Part shown: positions 1 through 12,099 of the stretch, piece after piece
Layout: each line of letters opens with the position of its first letter
How positions within the stretch are numbered: the stretch's first letter is position 1
From: Carettochelys insculpta
Taxonomy: Eukaryota > Chordata > Testudines > Carettochelyidae
Assembly (NCBI RefSeq): GCF_033958435.1
Contig: NC_134144.1
Coordinates: 9,294,010-9,358,009, forward strand
DNA: 64,000 nt
Direction: 5' to 3'
The notes under the pieces: model-generated
What the model saw: only the letters and a program-made list of their open reading frames with translations
Told to the model about the DNA's origin: nothing
The model's database searches: none
Program-made: the position numbers and the translations under genes

Positions 1-3000
1 GCTTAGCCTGTGTTAGCCCTCACTTGCTTTTCGTAAGTGCTCCTAGTCGCTTTTGTCAGCGTTGCGTGCGTGTTTGCATCTGCTTTCATCTCGGAAAGAA
101 CTCTCATTTCCCTTTCCTGCAGAGCTGTAGGCACTTGATTGTAAGACTGGCTTTGTTGCCTTCTGTCCTGAGGTTGACGGGCATGTTCTTGATCCACTGC
201 AGGACAACTTGTTACTACCTGTGTTAAGCCAATGAGCAGAGACCTTTAAAGACATCCTGGGGTATGGATTTTTACTGGACAAATCGGGGGGCAGGGAGCT
301 ACAGACAAGTTTTAAGAAACAGCTTCTGTCCTTACACCACTGAAACAGCACAACGGAGGCCCCTGATTACTCCTCCTTTAACCCTTCATTACCCTGGGTT
401 GTGTTCCTTTACCCAGCCTGAGAAAGCAGTGCTGCTTTCCAGAAGCTTTTTTTAATTAATTTTTAAGCCCATCAATTCAATTTTCAGCCAATTAGCACCG
501 CAAGCCATAGGCAGGAGTCATTAATGGTTCTACCGAGCAGGCATGAGCAGCACAGCTTTCCATTCATCTTGTTTCTTCTGATCAGTAAAACCAGCTGGAA
601 CACACAGGTCAAATGAAAATTGCCTGATTTGTGTCCCACGTAAGGTCACCCCAGCGATTGCTCAATGGTGTCTGGGGAACATGGAGTTCCGGAACACTTT
701 TTGTTCTCTCAATAATTTACCCATTTTTAGAGAGACTTTAAAACAAACCGCAAGCGGCTTCTTTAGCCAGTCAACTCCCCTTTCGCTTTTTAGTTTGTCC
801 AATTTCATTCTTCACAGTGTTGTTGTCTGGGAACTTATTAGCAACAGAAAGCAAAGATAAAGCCCTTAGCCTGGAGCCCCTAATAAGGGGTGGTGGGGGC
901 GGCATGCCAACAGAGGAGTCATCCTGCAGAAACTGATCAGGAAGGATCGAACTGCACAGTACTGCCTGATGCACCCTGACTGTGGTGTGCAGCAGGGAGG
1001 AATTATTTATTACACCCCCTATAAAAAGCACAGCTCTCTTTGGCTCCAGCTGAGTGAACACATGGTACATGGGGGTGTTGGAACACCCCAATTTTTATGG
1101 GGGGTCCCAGCTGCCAGTCCTTTGTCCCCCCCAACTCAACCCCCCCAATCCCTGTCGGGGGGCCCCCCTTGTAGAAATGTCCCAGCTCCCAGACTCAGCT
1201 TGGAAATGAGGTACAGACAGAGGGAAGAGGGAGCTGGCTTTCAGCACTCTTGCTATTAAAAGTGTTTCAGCATTACTGGCTGTGGCTGTCCAGGGTTACC
1301 AGACCCATGGCCCTGCCTTCTTGCTACTTCCTTCCTACTGCTTGGCTCTGGATCAGCAAATCTGCGGCACAGCAACAATTCTGGCTGAGCCCCCAAGGGT
1401 CTGTGCAAAGTCAGGAAGGGAATTCTTAGGCTCTCTCCTTCCTCCACACGTGTGACCGAGTAGGGTGTGAGGGTTTTATTCCCCTGCTTAAGTTGCAGGT
1501 GTTTCCTGGTGCCCTGTAGTAACACCAGGTGGGTGCCTCAGTTTCTCCAGGCACAGTGTCAGCACCCAGTGGTAACGAGAGCTTCAGTGTGATGGCTTCT
1601 CCCACGTGGATAACGGGAGTTTCCTAGTCTTTGTAACCTAAGCAAGATGACGCCTTTCTTCCCCAGGAACCAGGGCAAAAGAGAAAGACGTGGCCTGGCT
1701 AGTTTGAACGGGAACTAGGCAGTCGGAGAGGGGCATTCTTTTGTCTGGCTAGAGAGGGAGGAAGGAGAGCCAGGTCCTGGCTCCTGTCCTGTTGGTGGGC
1801 CTGCCCACCCCCCCACCACTGCTGGAAGGCCTCTGCGGCCCATGGTTGGAGTGAGGGGAGGTGTGCTCCAGGCTGCGCCCCACTCCCCTCCTGGCATCTC
1901 CCATTGGCTGCTAATCCCTCCTCCTGGGCCTGGGCCTGGTCCCTTTTGGCTGCTGGACTTTTAGCATCCCAGAGGCCTCAAGCCACTGGCAGAGGTACCT
2001 GTGGAGACTGACAACTGTTTTGACCTGGAACCAAATGCAAAGCGAACAGGAGTCTATGGCAGTTGGAATTTTCTGTGTGTGTGGGGCGGGGGGAAATCCA
2101 TTTTCCAACCATCTCTAATAGGCAGCAGAAGTCAGTATGGGCAAGTATAAGACAGTCTAAGATTTTGTAACGGCATCTCTTTAATTTTCAAGTAATAAGA
2201 TAATTATGCTTAGTTAATGCCTGTGAAACCGATTGCAAGCAACTCACATCAATAATAGAGCTTTGCTAACAACTCTGCTAGTATCATCCCATCACACACC
2301 TCTAAGATCCACACCCAACTGCATGCTTAATTTTGCAATATATATAAAATATAATTACCAGCATTACATGCACCATTGGCCTTTTGCACATTCTTATAAC
2401 CATTTGGATTTGGGCTGATCTCTGGCAGACATCTAGCCCCCACGTAATACTGCATTTGTGTCCTGACTGAAATGCTTAACCGCTTGCTTACTTTTAAGGC
2501 ATATGAGTTGTCCTACAGACTTCAAGTCTAGTCAGTACTACTACGGTTCTGCTTCCTCCTTTCTGTTGCGCTAGTTAACAGGTTCTCGATTCTCCTCGTT
2601 TCCCCACAGCTTTCACAGGCTCTCAGCAAAGCATTTAAGCAAGTTAGTAGCCCTGTGGTTAAATGTAAAGGTGTGCTTGACTGCTTTGCTGGATTGAGGG
2701 CTTAATTACTTTACATAAAATAAGAAGTGTAGTGACAAGAGTCCTAATATCACTTCACTTCCACCTTTTTGTCAATGGTGCCACTTTATGACAGCATCCC
2801 TTAGCTACCTCCTCTGGCCCAAGTCTGCAAGTTGAATTCAGTGCAGATACTTGCTTGAGCATGGTTATTCATGAGCATCAGTGTCTGCAGGAACGAGCCC
2901 TCCTTGTCTTTTATACTACATTTTTGAGTTGCAAAGTAAAACACCATGTTGCAAATAGAGCACTAAGCCAGAACAAACTGGAACTCTGTCAGCTATTTTT

Positions 3001-5187
3001 ATTCTGCTATGCTTTCCTAACCAGAGATTTTTCAGCTAATGAAAATAGGAAGGATTTTCTTTCAGACAGGTATAGTTCTACAATTCTTGCTGAATGGTTC
3101 AGAAAGGAAAACACTTCATAGCTAGTCTAGCTCTGATTGCCTGTCACTCTGCTCTGGGGGAAGATACAAAACATGTTGCTGAAAGGAACATGTTTAAATT
3201 GCTGACAAAGTGTACGCTCAGAGGCTGGCTTAATCATATACCACTGCTTTTAATTTCCAGCTTTGAGCCTAATTTCCCATTGAATTCACACTGCGCCATT
3301 CATATCATTACACTTAAAGTGGTGTAATGTTATAGCCCACCTTTAAAAGGTTTACAATTCCATTTGCGGTAAAATCTTGTCACATGAAATCTGAGTTGTG
3401 GAGCTTTAAGAATAAATTTTGCAACACTGTCAAAATGTTTGGGTTTAGCGAAACAAATTTTTCCCTTTCAGAAATGGTTTCATGTGGGTTTGGTACATGC
3501 ACAGCCTTTGAAAGAGGCAGTGTTTCCAGGTCAGATGCAGTCAAAGTGCTGAGTGAGTGTCCAGGACACTTGATAAATTCCAAAAATTACTTAGCAATCA
3601 GAGTGATTGCCCCTCCCAATTTCATTGCAAGACTCACAATATTTCTGGAATCAAGAGACTGCATGTGGAGGAGGAAGGGATATGTTTCTAGTCTTCATAA
3701 AAAACTTGCAAATGTAAAGCACGTGCATGTAAAGACTCAACAATCAGAAGACAAGTAAAAAGATCAGAACATTTTAAAATAAAATCCACGATTTAAGCCC
3801 AGCACAGTCTCTTTTCAACACTTGTGACTGGCAGTTCTGTTATTAGTAGGTTCAGGGATCATATGTAGTATGAATCAAGGGGCCTCAGGTTTCAGCAAAT
3901 TTCATTTAACAAATGATTCCATCAAGGACGTAATAGATGAAACTAGGTTTTTAACTCAAGAGTTGCCAGTATTTTCCACTAAGACCATGCAGTTGTCCCT
4001 CTAGTCTGTTTCCTCCTGCTTCTTCATCTCCTCTTAATGGCTGAAATAGCCACAAAAATGAATTCCACCATATCTTGTATCACGAGGCTCACTCAGAAGG
4101 CAATGCAGCTGTCTTGCTGACAAGCAAGACGGCTCATATAAGGTACCATGGGAAAGGTTATAATGTACTGAATATGATTATCCCATTTATATGTATTTGT
4201 AGATGAAGTTAGGAATATTGACCTGTGTATCTGAATGGCATATTTGCTGTTTTGGGTCACTCTTACTGCAGACACTTCAGGGACTACAGGGAAAAAGCCA
4301 GACAGGGCTTGACTGCCCATCAGCTGGAATAATGGATTGTGAATGGTCTTGGCACTCCCAATGACATTCCATACAGCTACTGATTCATGGGCAAGGATGG
4401 AGTCAGTTGACCTGGTCACCTGATGCTAACCAACTCTTTTCTTAGTTAATAAGCTTATTTCTGGCTTATAATAAAACCCAATTCCTGTAATTTCTAATGC
4501 GGTGGCAGGGGGTGGGGGTGGGTGGTATGATAGCTTGCGTATACCTTCATGCAAAGGAAGGAGGCAAATTTCATTTAATTTTGATTTGTACCATCAAGTG
4601 GGGGTTAACAGCTGGGTACTGGAGTAAATACCTTAGGTCGAGTCTCCCTGACCCTACCCCGCTGCACCCCACCCCACCCTCCCAGAGCTGGTCTCTGGGC
4701 CGGTATCTACAGCTGTGTGTGGCTTGCCGATGGTTTTACTAGAAGGGACTGGAAAGCCTGGTTCAGCACAACCACGTAAAGACGGGCCCAGTCTGGCAGA
4801 GGAGGGAGATTCAGTGGTGGCTAAGCACCTCAGGTGATCTCCCAGGGGTCCTGACCTGTCTCATTCATCTTGACCTTCTATTCATTACATAGGACCACTT
4901 GAACATCTAGGCCATTGTGGCTAATATTTACTACTGGGGTGGAGTTGGCTGCTGTGTTCTCTATTCTGTGAATATATTACATTCTCTGCTTATGCCACGC
5001 GGTACCCAGACAACCTCGGCAAGTCTCTTTTCAGATGGTACAATCTTTCTTTCAAGAGTTCTTGTGGTATTCTTTACTTTTCTAGACTGAGGAATGAGCA
5101 GATGCGATTGCAGCAAATGCCGATGAGCGGGGGAAAAAAGACGTAGAACACATCCAATGGCAAGTCCTGTCTGGTTTTGCAGCTGTC
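1..5187. other. No recognised gene or repeat
   Basis: I see no domain, RNA gene or repeat boundary I can defend in this stretch. The longest plus-strand frame (3384-3758, 124 codons) has no recognisable motif and is overlapped by a 67-codon antisense frame, so I treat it as chance. The part around 1080-1170 is C-rich. The part around 1430-1740 has the feel of an old LTR-type repeat, but I could not find its ends. Confidence 0.5.
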
Positions 5188-5190
5188 ATA

Positions 5191-5516
5191 GGGCATGTCT
5201 ACACAGCACAGTTATTTCAAAATAATTATACTAGCATTGGCATTAGGCAACAGCTACTTGACACAGTTTTGAAATAGCAGTTGCCTTGTTTTGAAATTGG
5301 CAAACATCATTTCATGAGGAATAGCGTTTATTTCAAAATAAGCCCTGGTGTGTCCTACTTATAGGCCCCCTGTGTGTAGATGATGTATTTCAAAATAGGT
5401 AAGTGCTCTTTTTGAAATGCATTTGTGTGTAGCAGTATTATTTCAAAATAAGATATTTTGGAATACCTAGTCCATAATGGCTTATTTCGGAATAAGCCTG
5501 CTGTGTAGACATACCC
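5191..5516. mobile_element. PIF/Harbinger-type MITE, family B
   Basis: The termini are inverted (GGGCATGTCTACACAGC on the left, the complement of a near match on the right, ending GACATACCC). A 3-bp direct repeat ATA lies on both sides. The body is full of TTTCAAAATA and TTTCGGAATA motifs in both orientations. There is no coding capacity. The 3-bp duplication and the GTCTACAC terminus match the other Harbinger-type MITEs of this window. A partial relative lies at 52757-52862. The superfamily call is inferred from termini and duplication size only. Confidence 0.65.
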
Positions 5517-5519
5517 ATA

Positions 5520-7144
5520 TGTCATAAAAGCATATGACTTGAACAAGTCATGAGGACCCTGTTGTCCAGAACAGGCCAATCATTTGACAATGGCATCTTC
5601 TCCTGGCTTCCACAGATGTTTGTGTTCTTCACTGGGAAGAAGACTTTAAAATGCAACACAAAATGAGGAAGAGCAGCTGGCTGTAGGAGCTGTTGCCACC
5701 TACAAAGCAGAAATGGGGGAAACAGCAGCAACCCTCAGTGACTGCAGCTACAGTTTTGTCTTCCCCATATTATTCCTCTACGTACGCAACTGCTGCAGTG
5801 GCCACACAAATGGGGGCGTTATTGGTGAAGCCACAAAAGATTGACTTTTAGTAGCACATGATCTCCTCTGGTCTGCATCAGCATTCCCGTAAGGGACCCT
5901 GAAAGACCATGATCACAACTTCTAGAGTGCTCACGTGCTCAGAGAGAGTTAAGTGGCTGGCCTGAGCAAGACCAGAGGCAATGAGAATCTTGTGCTGAGG
6001 GTTCTGTCACAGCCTGTTGTCTCCCAGGAAGCATTCAGAAAGTGGGGCCAGTCTGGTCCCAAGATTTGCATTAAAGAAGTTGTTGGAAGCCTAACAATTA
6101 TACCACCTCATAAAGAATTTATTTGCAATTGTGCCTTAGCTCTGCTAGGCTAGCTTTTTTAAAGGAAATGTCATCTGCCCAGAAATGACAGAGTGAAGTT
6201 GTAGGAGTTTCAGGGACTCAAGTTTTTGGAAGTGTGAGGCTGACAAAGCCCAAGCGAGTGATTTTGTCCAGAAACCCACAAAATGCTGAAGTTTTGCTGC
6301 CAGTGGTATGGCTGGTACCGTGGGTAACTAACTCAGTTCAATGAAAGAGAGGTGTCAAACCCACTGAAGGCAGTGGGGGAGTCTCAGCTGGTTTTAAACA
6401 ATGCCTGAAGCATTCAGTTTTCTTCATTGCAGCATCTTGCTTGTTGGATTTTGCTTTATACGTAGTGAGGTCTCAGAAATGCATTCTCTGTGACAGGGTG
6501 AAACCAACAGCAGCAACAGCTCCAACACGCCCGTCACAGCGGCTCATTAGGGACGAGGGCTCATCACAGCACTTCAGCACCACTTTGTGTTTCTCCAGGA
6601 GACCTTCGGTTTCTCTTGCACTGTGTTCAGCACAGCATTGCTTTTCTTCATCTATCAGTAACAGGTTGCATCCCACACCTTTCCAAATCCTCCCTTCCAA
6701 TACTGTGGCTCATCTGGACAATATGCAGGACAGATTTTGCATTCCTGAAGCCTTTCAGACTAACATCCTCAAGTCTGTGGGGCTCCTGAGAAGGGATATT
6801 GGCTTGGAAGACACCATGAAGCACTTCAGTAAATGTGTACCCCCACCCCCAGCAGAAATCCCTCCAAGGTCAGAGCAACTGTAACCTTCTTTCTGCCAGG
6901 CAACCTAAGAACTTTTTGATCGGTCCAAAGCAGAAAAACAGCCCTTCAGTTTACAGGGCAAAGCTGGCAGGCGCCTGAACTTCCTACTGTTAATATTACG
7001 TGTTAGACTAATGTCTAGAGTCATGAATGGGGATGACCATGCACAGTACAACCCACAATGAGACACAGTCACCATCCCAAGAATTCAGAGTTGGGATCTG
7101 CAAAAGGTAGTGGTAAGGAAGTGTTATTGCCATCCTGTGCCGGG
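5520..7144. other. No recognised gene
   Basis: No feature recognised. The plus-strand open frame 6441-6884 (147 codons) shows no domain, low-complexity Ser/Pro-rich composition and no splice context that I can support. Confidence 0.45.
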
Positions 7145-7262
7145 GAACTGAGCCGGCAACATTTTATAGCAAATTGCCCAAGGTCACACAGGAAGCTGGA
7201 AATAAGTCTGCTGCATTCCAGTTCAATGCCTTACCCACAAGTTCAGTCTTCCTTATATTGAC
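7145..7262 (-). repeat. MIR/CORE-SINE fragment
   Basis: The plus strand reads GCCCAAGGTCACACAGGAAG followed by the reverse complement of the tRNA-proximal part of a MIR/CORE-SINE. This is the hallmark 'CTGTGTGACCTTGGGC' block seen from the other side. It abuts the Penelope-like element downstream. It is old and diverged, and its ends are approximate. Confidence 0.6.
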
Positions 7263-8109
7263 ATGTGCTGACTTTCTTCCATCCTTGCCCCACCTCTTCC
7301 TGTGCTTCCTCCACCCTGCCGCCTCCTGGTCCTGCTCCATCCCACGCACCACACTCCTCCTGCCCACTGCCAAACAGCTGATTGGCAGGTCGCTGATGAG
7401 CACCCATTATTTTTTCTCCATGGGATCTAGCCCATCTCTACCTAGCATCTGCAGCTCTTCCAGTTTCCACTTCATCAACCACCTCAGGCTTGACCATTCC
7501 AGCCAGGTGATCCATTTCCTGGACACTACAGTACATATCACATTAATACCACTCTATGCCAGAAACCCACTGACTACTAATCTTACCTGCATATCTCCAG
7601 CTTCCATCCAAGACACATCACACAATCCATTGTCTATAGCCAAAGGTCTAATATACAACCATATCTGCCCCAATCCCACAGACAGAGACAAAGCCTGCAA
7701 GCTATTTATCAAGTATTCACCAATTAATTACCCATCTGGGAAAGTAAAGAAACAGATTGACAGAGCCAGACAAGTACCCAGAAGTAATTTACTTCATGAG
7801 AGGCCCAACAAGAAAAACAGAACACCACTTGACATCACTTATAACCCCCAGCTTAAACCCCTCCAGCATATCATTGAGAATCTACAGCCTATAATGGAAC
7901 ATGATCCCTCACTCTCAAAGGCCTTGGATGACAGGCCTGTCCTCTCCTACAGGCAGCTGCCCAACCTCAAGAAAATACCCACCAGCAGCCATACATCATA
8001 CCACAGAAACACTAACCCTGGAACCTTTCCTTGAAACAAATCGTGTTGCCAGTTTTGTCCACATATCTATACTAAAGACACCATCACCGGACCAAACCAT
8101 ATCAGCCAC

Positions 8110-8312
8110 ACCATCAGAGGCAGATACCTGCACATCCACTAATGTGATATATGCCATCATGTGCCAGCAATGCCCCTCTGCCATGAGCATTGGACAAACA
8201 AACAGGACAGTCTCTGCAACAAAGGATGAACAGACATAAATTTGACATCAGGAATTTAATTACACATAAACCTATCAGGGAGCACTTTAACTGCTCTGGT
8301 CATTCAATATAG
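8110..8312 (+). pseudogene. GIY-YIG endonuclease domain of the PLE
   Basis: Within the PLE remnant, the frame starting upstream of 8140 reads VIYAIMCQQC and then MSIGQTNRT. This corresponds to the GIY...YIG signature with the second Tyr replaced by Ser. One base of frame change near 8210 is needed to continue into RMNRHKFDIRN and then REHFNCSGHS, the conserved end of PLE endonucleases. Known role of the family: nicking of target DNA for target-primed reverse transcription. The frameshifts and the lost Tyr mean it is not functional. Confidence 0.75.
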
Positions 8313-8611
8313 GATTTTAGACTATCCATTCTTCTGCAAAAGGATTTTACTGCAAGATTTCAGAGGGGGACATCAGCATTGCAATTCACATGCAAATTTG
8401 ACACTTTTAAATGAGGCCTTAACAGAGATCTCAATTCTCCTATGCACTACAAGGACAATTTCCCCACCTTTGATATGCATAGGAATGGCTCCCATCCCAC
8501 TTACTTCACTTCATCTACTGGTCCTACTAGCGACAGATAACCCCCTTTTTCCCTCCTTCCTTTCACCTCCCTTTGCTGTATTAACCCTGGATTCTTATTG
8601 TTTACTCCAGT

Positions 8612-8652
8612 CATGTGAACAAGTGTCTTACCCACAAAAATCACATTACCTA
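8612..8652 (+). ncRNA. Degenerate hammerhead-like motif in the PLE tail
   Basis: The segment aligns by eye with the better-preserved motif at 26019-26060: GTCTTACCCAC stem-loop, then an A-rich version of the GAAA strand, then the CATTACC block. The CTGANGA strand is lost (TGTGAACA) and GAAA has become AAAA, so it cannot be active. Its value is positional: it lies in the tail of a recognisable PLE endonuclease reading frame. Confidence 0.4.
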
Positions 8653-8759
8653 ATACCTGTGTTAGCCTTTTAGGTGCTACAAGACTGCTTGTTACATATG
8701 AAGCAACATATAAACATGGCCACCTCTAAGAGTATACATTTACCAGGGGACCATCGTGG

Positions 8760-9215
8760 TACCCTCCCTATGGTTTCTCAGTCTATTCCTCCCTTGAGCA
8801 GAAAGTGTCCCCAGGACTTCCCCTAGAGATGTCATCCTTGCCCTTACCTCAGGGCTCTATCACAGTCCATTGGTGCCTATCCATAGTCCACAGTTTCTCA
8901 CCAGCCCTTCACTCAGAGCTGTACATGCTGATGCTACTCCCTCAGCCAGCCAGGCAGCCAGCCACCCCTGGTCTTCTCTCCCCAAGATCTCCAGCAGCAC
9001 TGAGCTGATTCTGGTCCTGCAGCTCTTTTTATAGGGCCTTTGTGGCCCCTGATTGGCTGTTTCCTCTGGCAGACACTCTGGTCTCCCTTGGAGGACTTCT
9101 CTATGGTTTGCTGGGACAGGGTAGGGCAAGGCCACAAGCTTCCAGCAGGGGGCTTTGGGTCCTAGTCCTCCCATCACAATTAGACTAGCTCCTGTTGGTG
9201 GGAGAAACAAATTTA
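8760..9215 (-). repeat. Possible LTR-like repeat fragment
   Basis: This C/T-rich stretch resembles, in style and in a short shared block (CCTTACCTCAGGGCTC, also at 43670-43690), the LTR-type repeat at 43365-43991. On the minus strand it carries a CCAAT box and a TATA box about 17 bp apart. I did not find termini or target duplications. It could be a diverged solo LTR read on the minus strand. Confidence is low. Confidence 0.3.
9025..9056 (-). promoter_or_regulatory. CCAAT plus TATA pair, LTR-promoter-like
   Basis: On the minus strand GCCAATCAGGGG is followed about 17 bp later by CCTATAAAAAG. This spacing is shorter than usual for a host promoter but common in LTRs. Activity is not implied. 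Confidence 0.3.
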
Positions 9216-9417
9216 GAGCTAGGAGAGAAGAAAACCTTCTATGGAACCACCAATATCAGTTCCTGCAGCAACTAGTGACCCTTTTCAAAGTCTTGTTCCA
9301 GCTTTAACTTTACCTGATGAGATCTGACGGGATTCTGTCATGCAGCAGAACAGCTGCTCATTCAATTACACTGGTGTGTAACACAGAAAAAGCAATATGC
9401 TTTTGGAGTCCCCCGCC

Positions 9418-9478
9418 CCATAAAAAAAAACCAAAAAAAAAAAACCAAAAACAAAAAACAAAAAAAACACAAAAGGAA
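9418..9478. repeat. A-rich simple repeat
   Basis: Runs of A broken by CC and C (AAAAAAAACC type). This is low complexity, possibly a degenerated retroposon tail, but no retroposon body is recognised next to it. Confidence 0.8.
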
Positions 9479-9837
9479 GAACAAATGCTCATGCAATTAC
9501 CAATACCAAACCTAAAGCTTTCCCCATGATTTCTGCTTTCCAAATCAGACTGAGCCTTGATGTAGCACCAGTCCTGCAAATTGTATTCAGGTAATTCTTA
9601 CTTTTATGAGTAGGGGTAGATCAGACCTCCCTTCGTATCAGTCTCTCATCGTTTTCAGGAGCATGTGTCCTTTCTAACAGATCTAACTACAGGAGGATGT
9701 TGTTAAAGTCCCAGCTACTACAAAAGAGAATCAGGTTGCTGCAGAATGGAAGCTGTACGGCATGCAGGGCCTGGCAAAGCATTGCTGACTTGAAAGCCAA
9801 AGGAAATGCAGAGGAAGCAGAAAGAGGTAAAGATTCT

Positions 9838-9932
9838 GGGCTGAATTCTCAGCTGGTGCAAATTATGGTCACCCCCCATACACCAACAGAGCAATTTTAC
9901 TTTATACCAGCTAAGAATCTGTCCCTTTTTCT
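9838..9932. repeat. Ancient palindromic repeat
   Basis: The left side reads GCTGAATTCTCAGCTGGTGC and the right side TTTATACCAGCTAAGAATC, which are inverted relatives of each other. This matches an old sauropsid repeat type ending in ACCAGCTGAGGATCTGGCC. Diverged relatives seem to occur near 13200-13310 and 21160-21215. Identity is from memory of the pattern. Confidence 0.4.
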
Positions 9933-10277
9933 CCAACAAGGGAATGAATTGCGGCATTGTGCAGCATAGTTCCCAAGTGACAAGATCTTGCTTTCTCTTG
10001 CTCCTGGTACAATACAAATGTGAAGATTTTTCTCCTCAATTATGCTGAAAACTGTAGCGTGGTAGTAAGAAGATTAATTTATTTTTAGACAGCTATGAGG
10101 GATGTTTTACACTGCTCTTAGCCACGCCAGGCACGGCATGTTACATCTATCCTGGATTCCTCACACACATGCATGTCACATGCAAGAATGAGCCAAAATC
10201 TACAAAACCCCACAAGTCTTTACACAGGTAACATCTTTTTTTTCTGCCTCTCATTCTTTCAGATTCTAGGAGACTTC

Positions 10278-10362
10278 TGGCAACGTTCTTCACATGGACA
10301 AAAAAAAGAGGGGGAATGAATTTTGTTATGTGCACCAATACAGGTAATGTGCACCACCAGTA
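10278..10362. mobile_element. hAT-type MITE fragment
   Basis: The block GGGGGAATGAATTTTGTTATG with GTGCACCA downstream belongs to the same family as the more complete copy at 24374-24556, where GTGCACG and AAAATTTATTCC occur in the opposite orientation. Only one end is present and no target duplication is visible. Confidence 0.4.
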
Positions 10363-11676
10363 GAAATCAAAACCCTAGATTTAAAAAAAAAATACTATAA
10401 AGAGAATAATTCCAGCCATGATGGGTTAGGTATTTTAGAACTCATGACTCAAAGAATGAAATTTAAGCATAAATGAGAAATAAAAATTATGAATGCACAG
10501 ATGAGTCAAAAACCTCAAAATAACACACTTTGAAAGAAGTGCAAGCAGTAACAACACCAACGCAAGTATGTGTTGGGTCAGGAGGTGCGTGTGAAAGACA
10601 GTGTGTGTTTGTGTGAGCGACAGACACACACAGTGCGTGAGAGTGATAGAGAGCTGCATTGCCTCTTCAAGTACGCTGAGCATGTTCAGACGGAGGTACA
10701 GCTGTCAGCAAGCTCCCTCCATCCTGAACCCTGCTGTGTCCAGAGCCCTGACAGCACCCTGCTTTCCTCTGCTTCCTCCACTCTGCACAGCGAGCAGGAG
10801 GCTCCTGTTGTTGGCGGGGGGGGCAACTCCCAGGCAGAGGGCAGGAGCAGTATGGCAGTGGGACCTGGCCAAACCAGTGAGGATCATCTGTTAGAGGCTC
10901 CTGATCTACCAGTTGGTGACAAGGGATAGTTAGAAAACAACAAAAACACACTTCACATTGACGTGACTTACCAAGGTCATGGAGGAGGTCAGCAGCAGAG
11001 TATGCAGTAGAACCCAGCAGTTCAGATTCCCAGTAGCCACTGGATTACACTCGCTATAGCTTTGTCACTTTAGGGTCTTTTGATGGACATACCATGCTAA
11101 TCCTGCTATGAGGCTCCGCATCTCCCACATCCCTGTTAACAATACCCCACTTCCAGCCTGTGCTTCCAGTCATCAGGAGGCACGCTGAGGCCATAACCAC
11201 CACGGTGGTGATCCCTGCACTATTAGATGTGCTGTGGGACTGTCCCAAGTGACACATCCCCATGTCCCCGTGTTAGGGCACAGCAGAAAAAAGGCTTCTC
11301 CTTCCCATCACACCCGAGGAAAACATGAGGGGAGGCCACAGGAAACCCCCTGCCCCCCACACTGAGGAGCAAGGCGGAGAGGTCTGATTGCATAGACTTA
11401 CGTGCAGGAGGTAACGAATGAAACAGAAAACCATCTCTGACTGCACCCAAAAGCAAATCCGAATGTGCAAGAGGTCTTTGCCATTGAGCTATCAGGCCAA
11501 CGCCGTGTGGGTGTGTCAGGGGGAGGCACAGACCTTTCTCCGGAGAGTGGGGACATGTGGTTTGGGGCAAAATGAAGCCAGATGCATGAGAGAGAGAATG
11601 GGACTGATGTGACCGGGCAACCTGTGCACACTGGGCTGCTCAGAGATTCAGTGGGTGACCCAGGAGTTAACCATAA
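10363..11676. other. No recognised gene; TG-rich tract
   Basis: A GTGTGTGTTTGTGTGAG / CACACACAC low-complexity tract lies around 10590-10640. The overlapping open frames at 10570-10951 and 11223-11631 on both strands have no recognisable domain. Confidence 0.45.
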
Positions 11677-12090
11677 TCAGGCAGCCCAATGACACTCAGG
11701 AGCTGGAGTGGTCTGTGAAGCTCTGACCCGACTTTGGGGGAGGGGGATTCCATCTAGTCCAGTTGCTGCCTTGCCCTTCATTGCTTTGATGGCAGCTTGG
11801 ACCTCCCTCAGGGTGGGAAATGTTATAAGATGGTCCCTAGCTCGTTGCTGAGGGATTTGATCAGGGGAGTCCCGGTCCATGGTGGAGGGGCAGTTCAGGT
11901 GCTCATAATAGAGCTTCCTCCAATTAGAAGCAGCGGCTTCATTGTCTTTCAAGAGTTGGGCACCAGAAGCCAAAACTGCCCCACACCCCTCCAACAGCTA
12001 CCAACCCCTGCCCCTCCTGTCATAAGACCTGCGACTCCAGAATTGGGCTGATCAGCCATCAACGGACTCACAAACAGGATGCACTGTGCC
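11677..12090. pseudogene. LINE remnant with inverted 5' segment
   Basis: The minus strand from about 11965 down to 11690 encodes the region before and at the start of a LINE reverse transcriptase: LLKDNEAAASNWRKLYYEHL, then LREVQAAIKAMKGKA and TGLDGIP, the 'GKAPG-DGIP' block. Immediately after, on the plus strand (about 11975-12090), comes the 3' end of the same kind of element, with a C2H2-like finger CHKTCDSRIGLISHQRTH. The 5' piece is thus inverted relative to the 3' piece. All of it is fragmentary. The clade is not assigned; the C-terminal finger links it to the LINE copies at 33425, 36708, 48313 and 50740. Confidence 0.7.
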
Positions 12091-12099
12091 AGTATAGAT

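Larger units (their letters stand above)
7431..8693 (+). pseudogene. Penelope-like retroelement, 5'-truncated and decayed
   Basis: This is the remnant of a PLE, which encodes a reverse transcriptase fused to a GIY-YIG endonuclease. The reading begins after the RT catalytic core. A block ending in HFLDTTVHI (about 7513-7539) matches the PLE RT segment that follows the palm. The block PLSIAKGLIYNHICPNPTDR and the downstream LSYRQLPNLKKI correspond to the RT thumb and linker. A nonsense codon at 8032-8034 interrupts the Cys-rich linker. The frame then shifts near 8120 and again near 8210 through the endonuclease. The 3' tail (8612-8693) carries the hammerhead-like and GGTGCTACAAGACTGCTTGTT-type sequence shared with the short PLE-derived repeats elsewhere in the window. 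The RT active site is absent and the copy is dead. Family assignment is from motif recognition; the exact PLE clade is not determined. Confidence 0.75.

Noticed and set aside
3384..3758. Plus-strand open frame of 124 codons as a small gene
   Set aside because: No motif, no start context that stands out, and no splice or promoter support.
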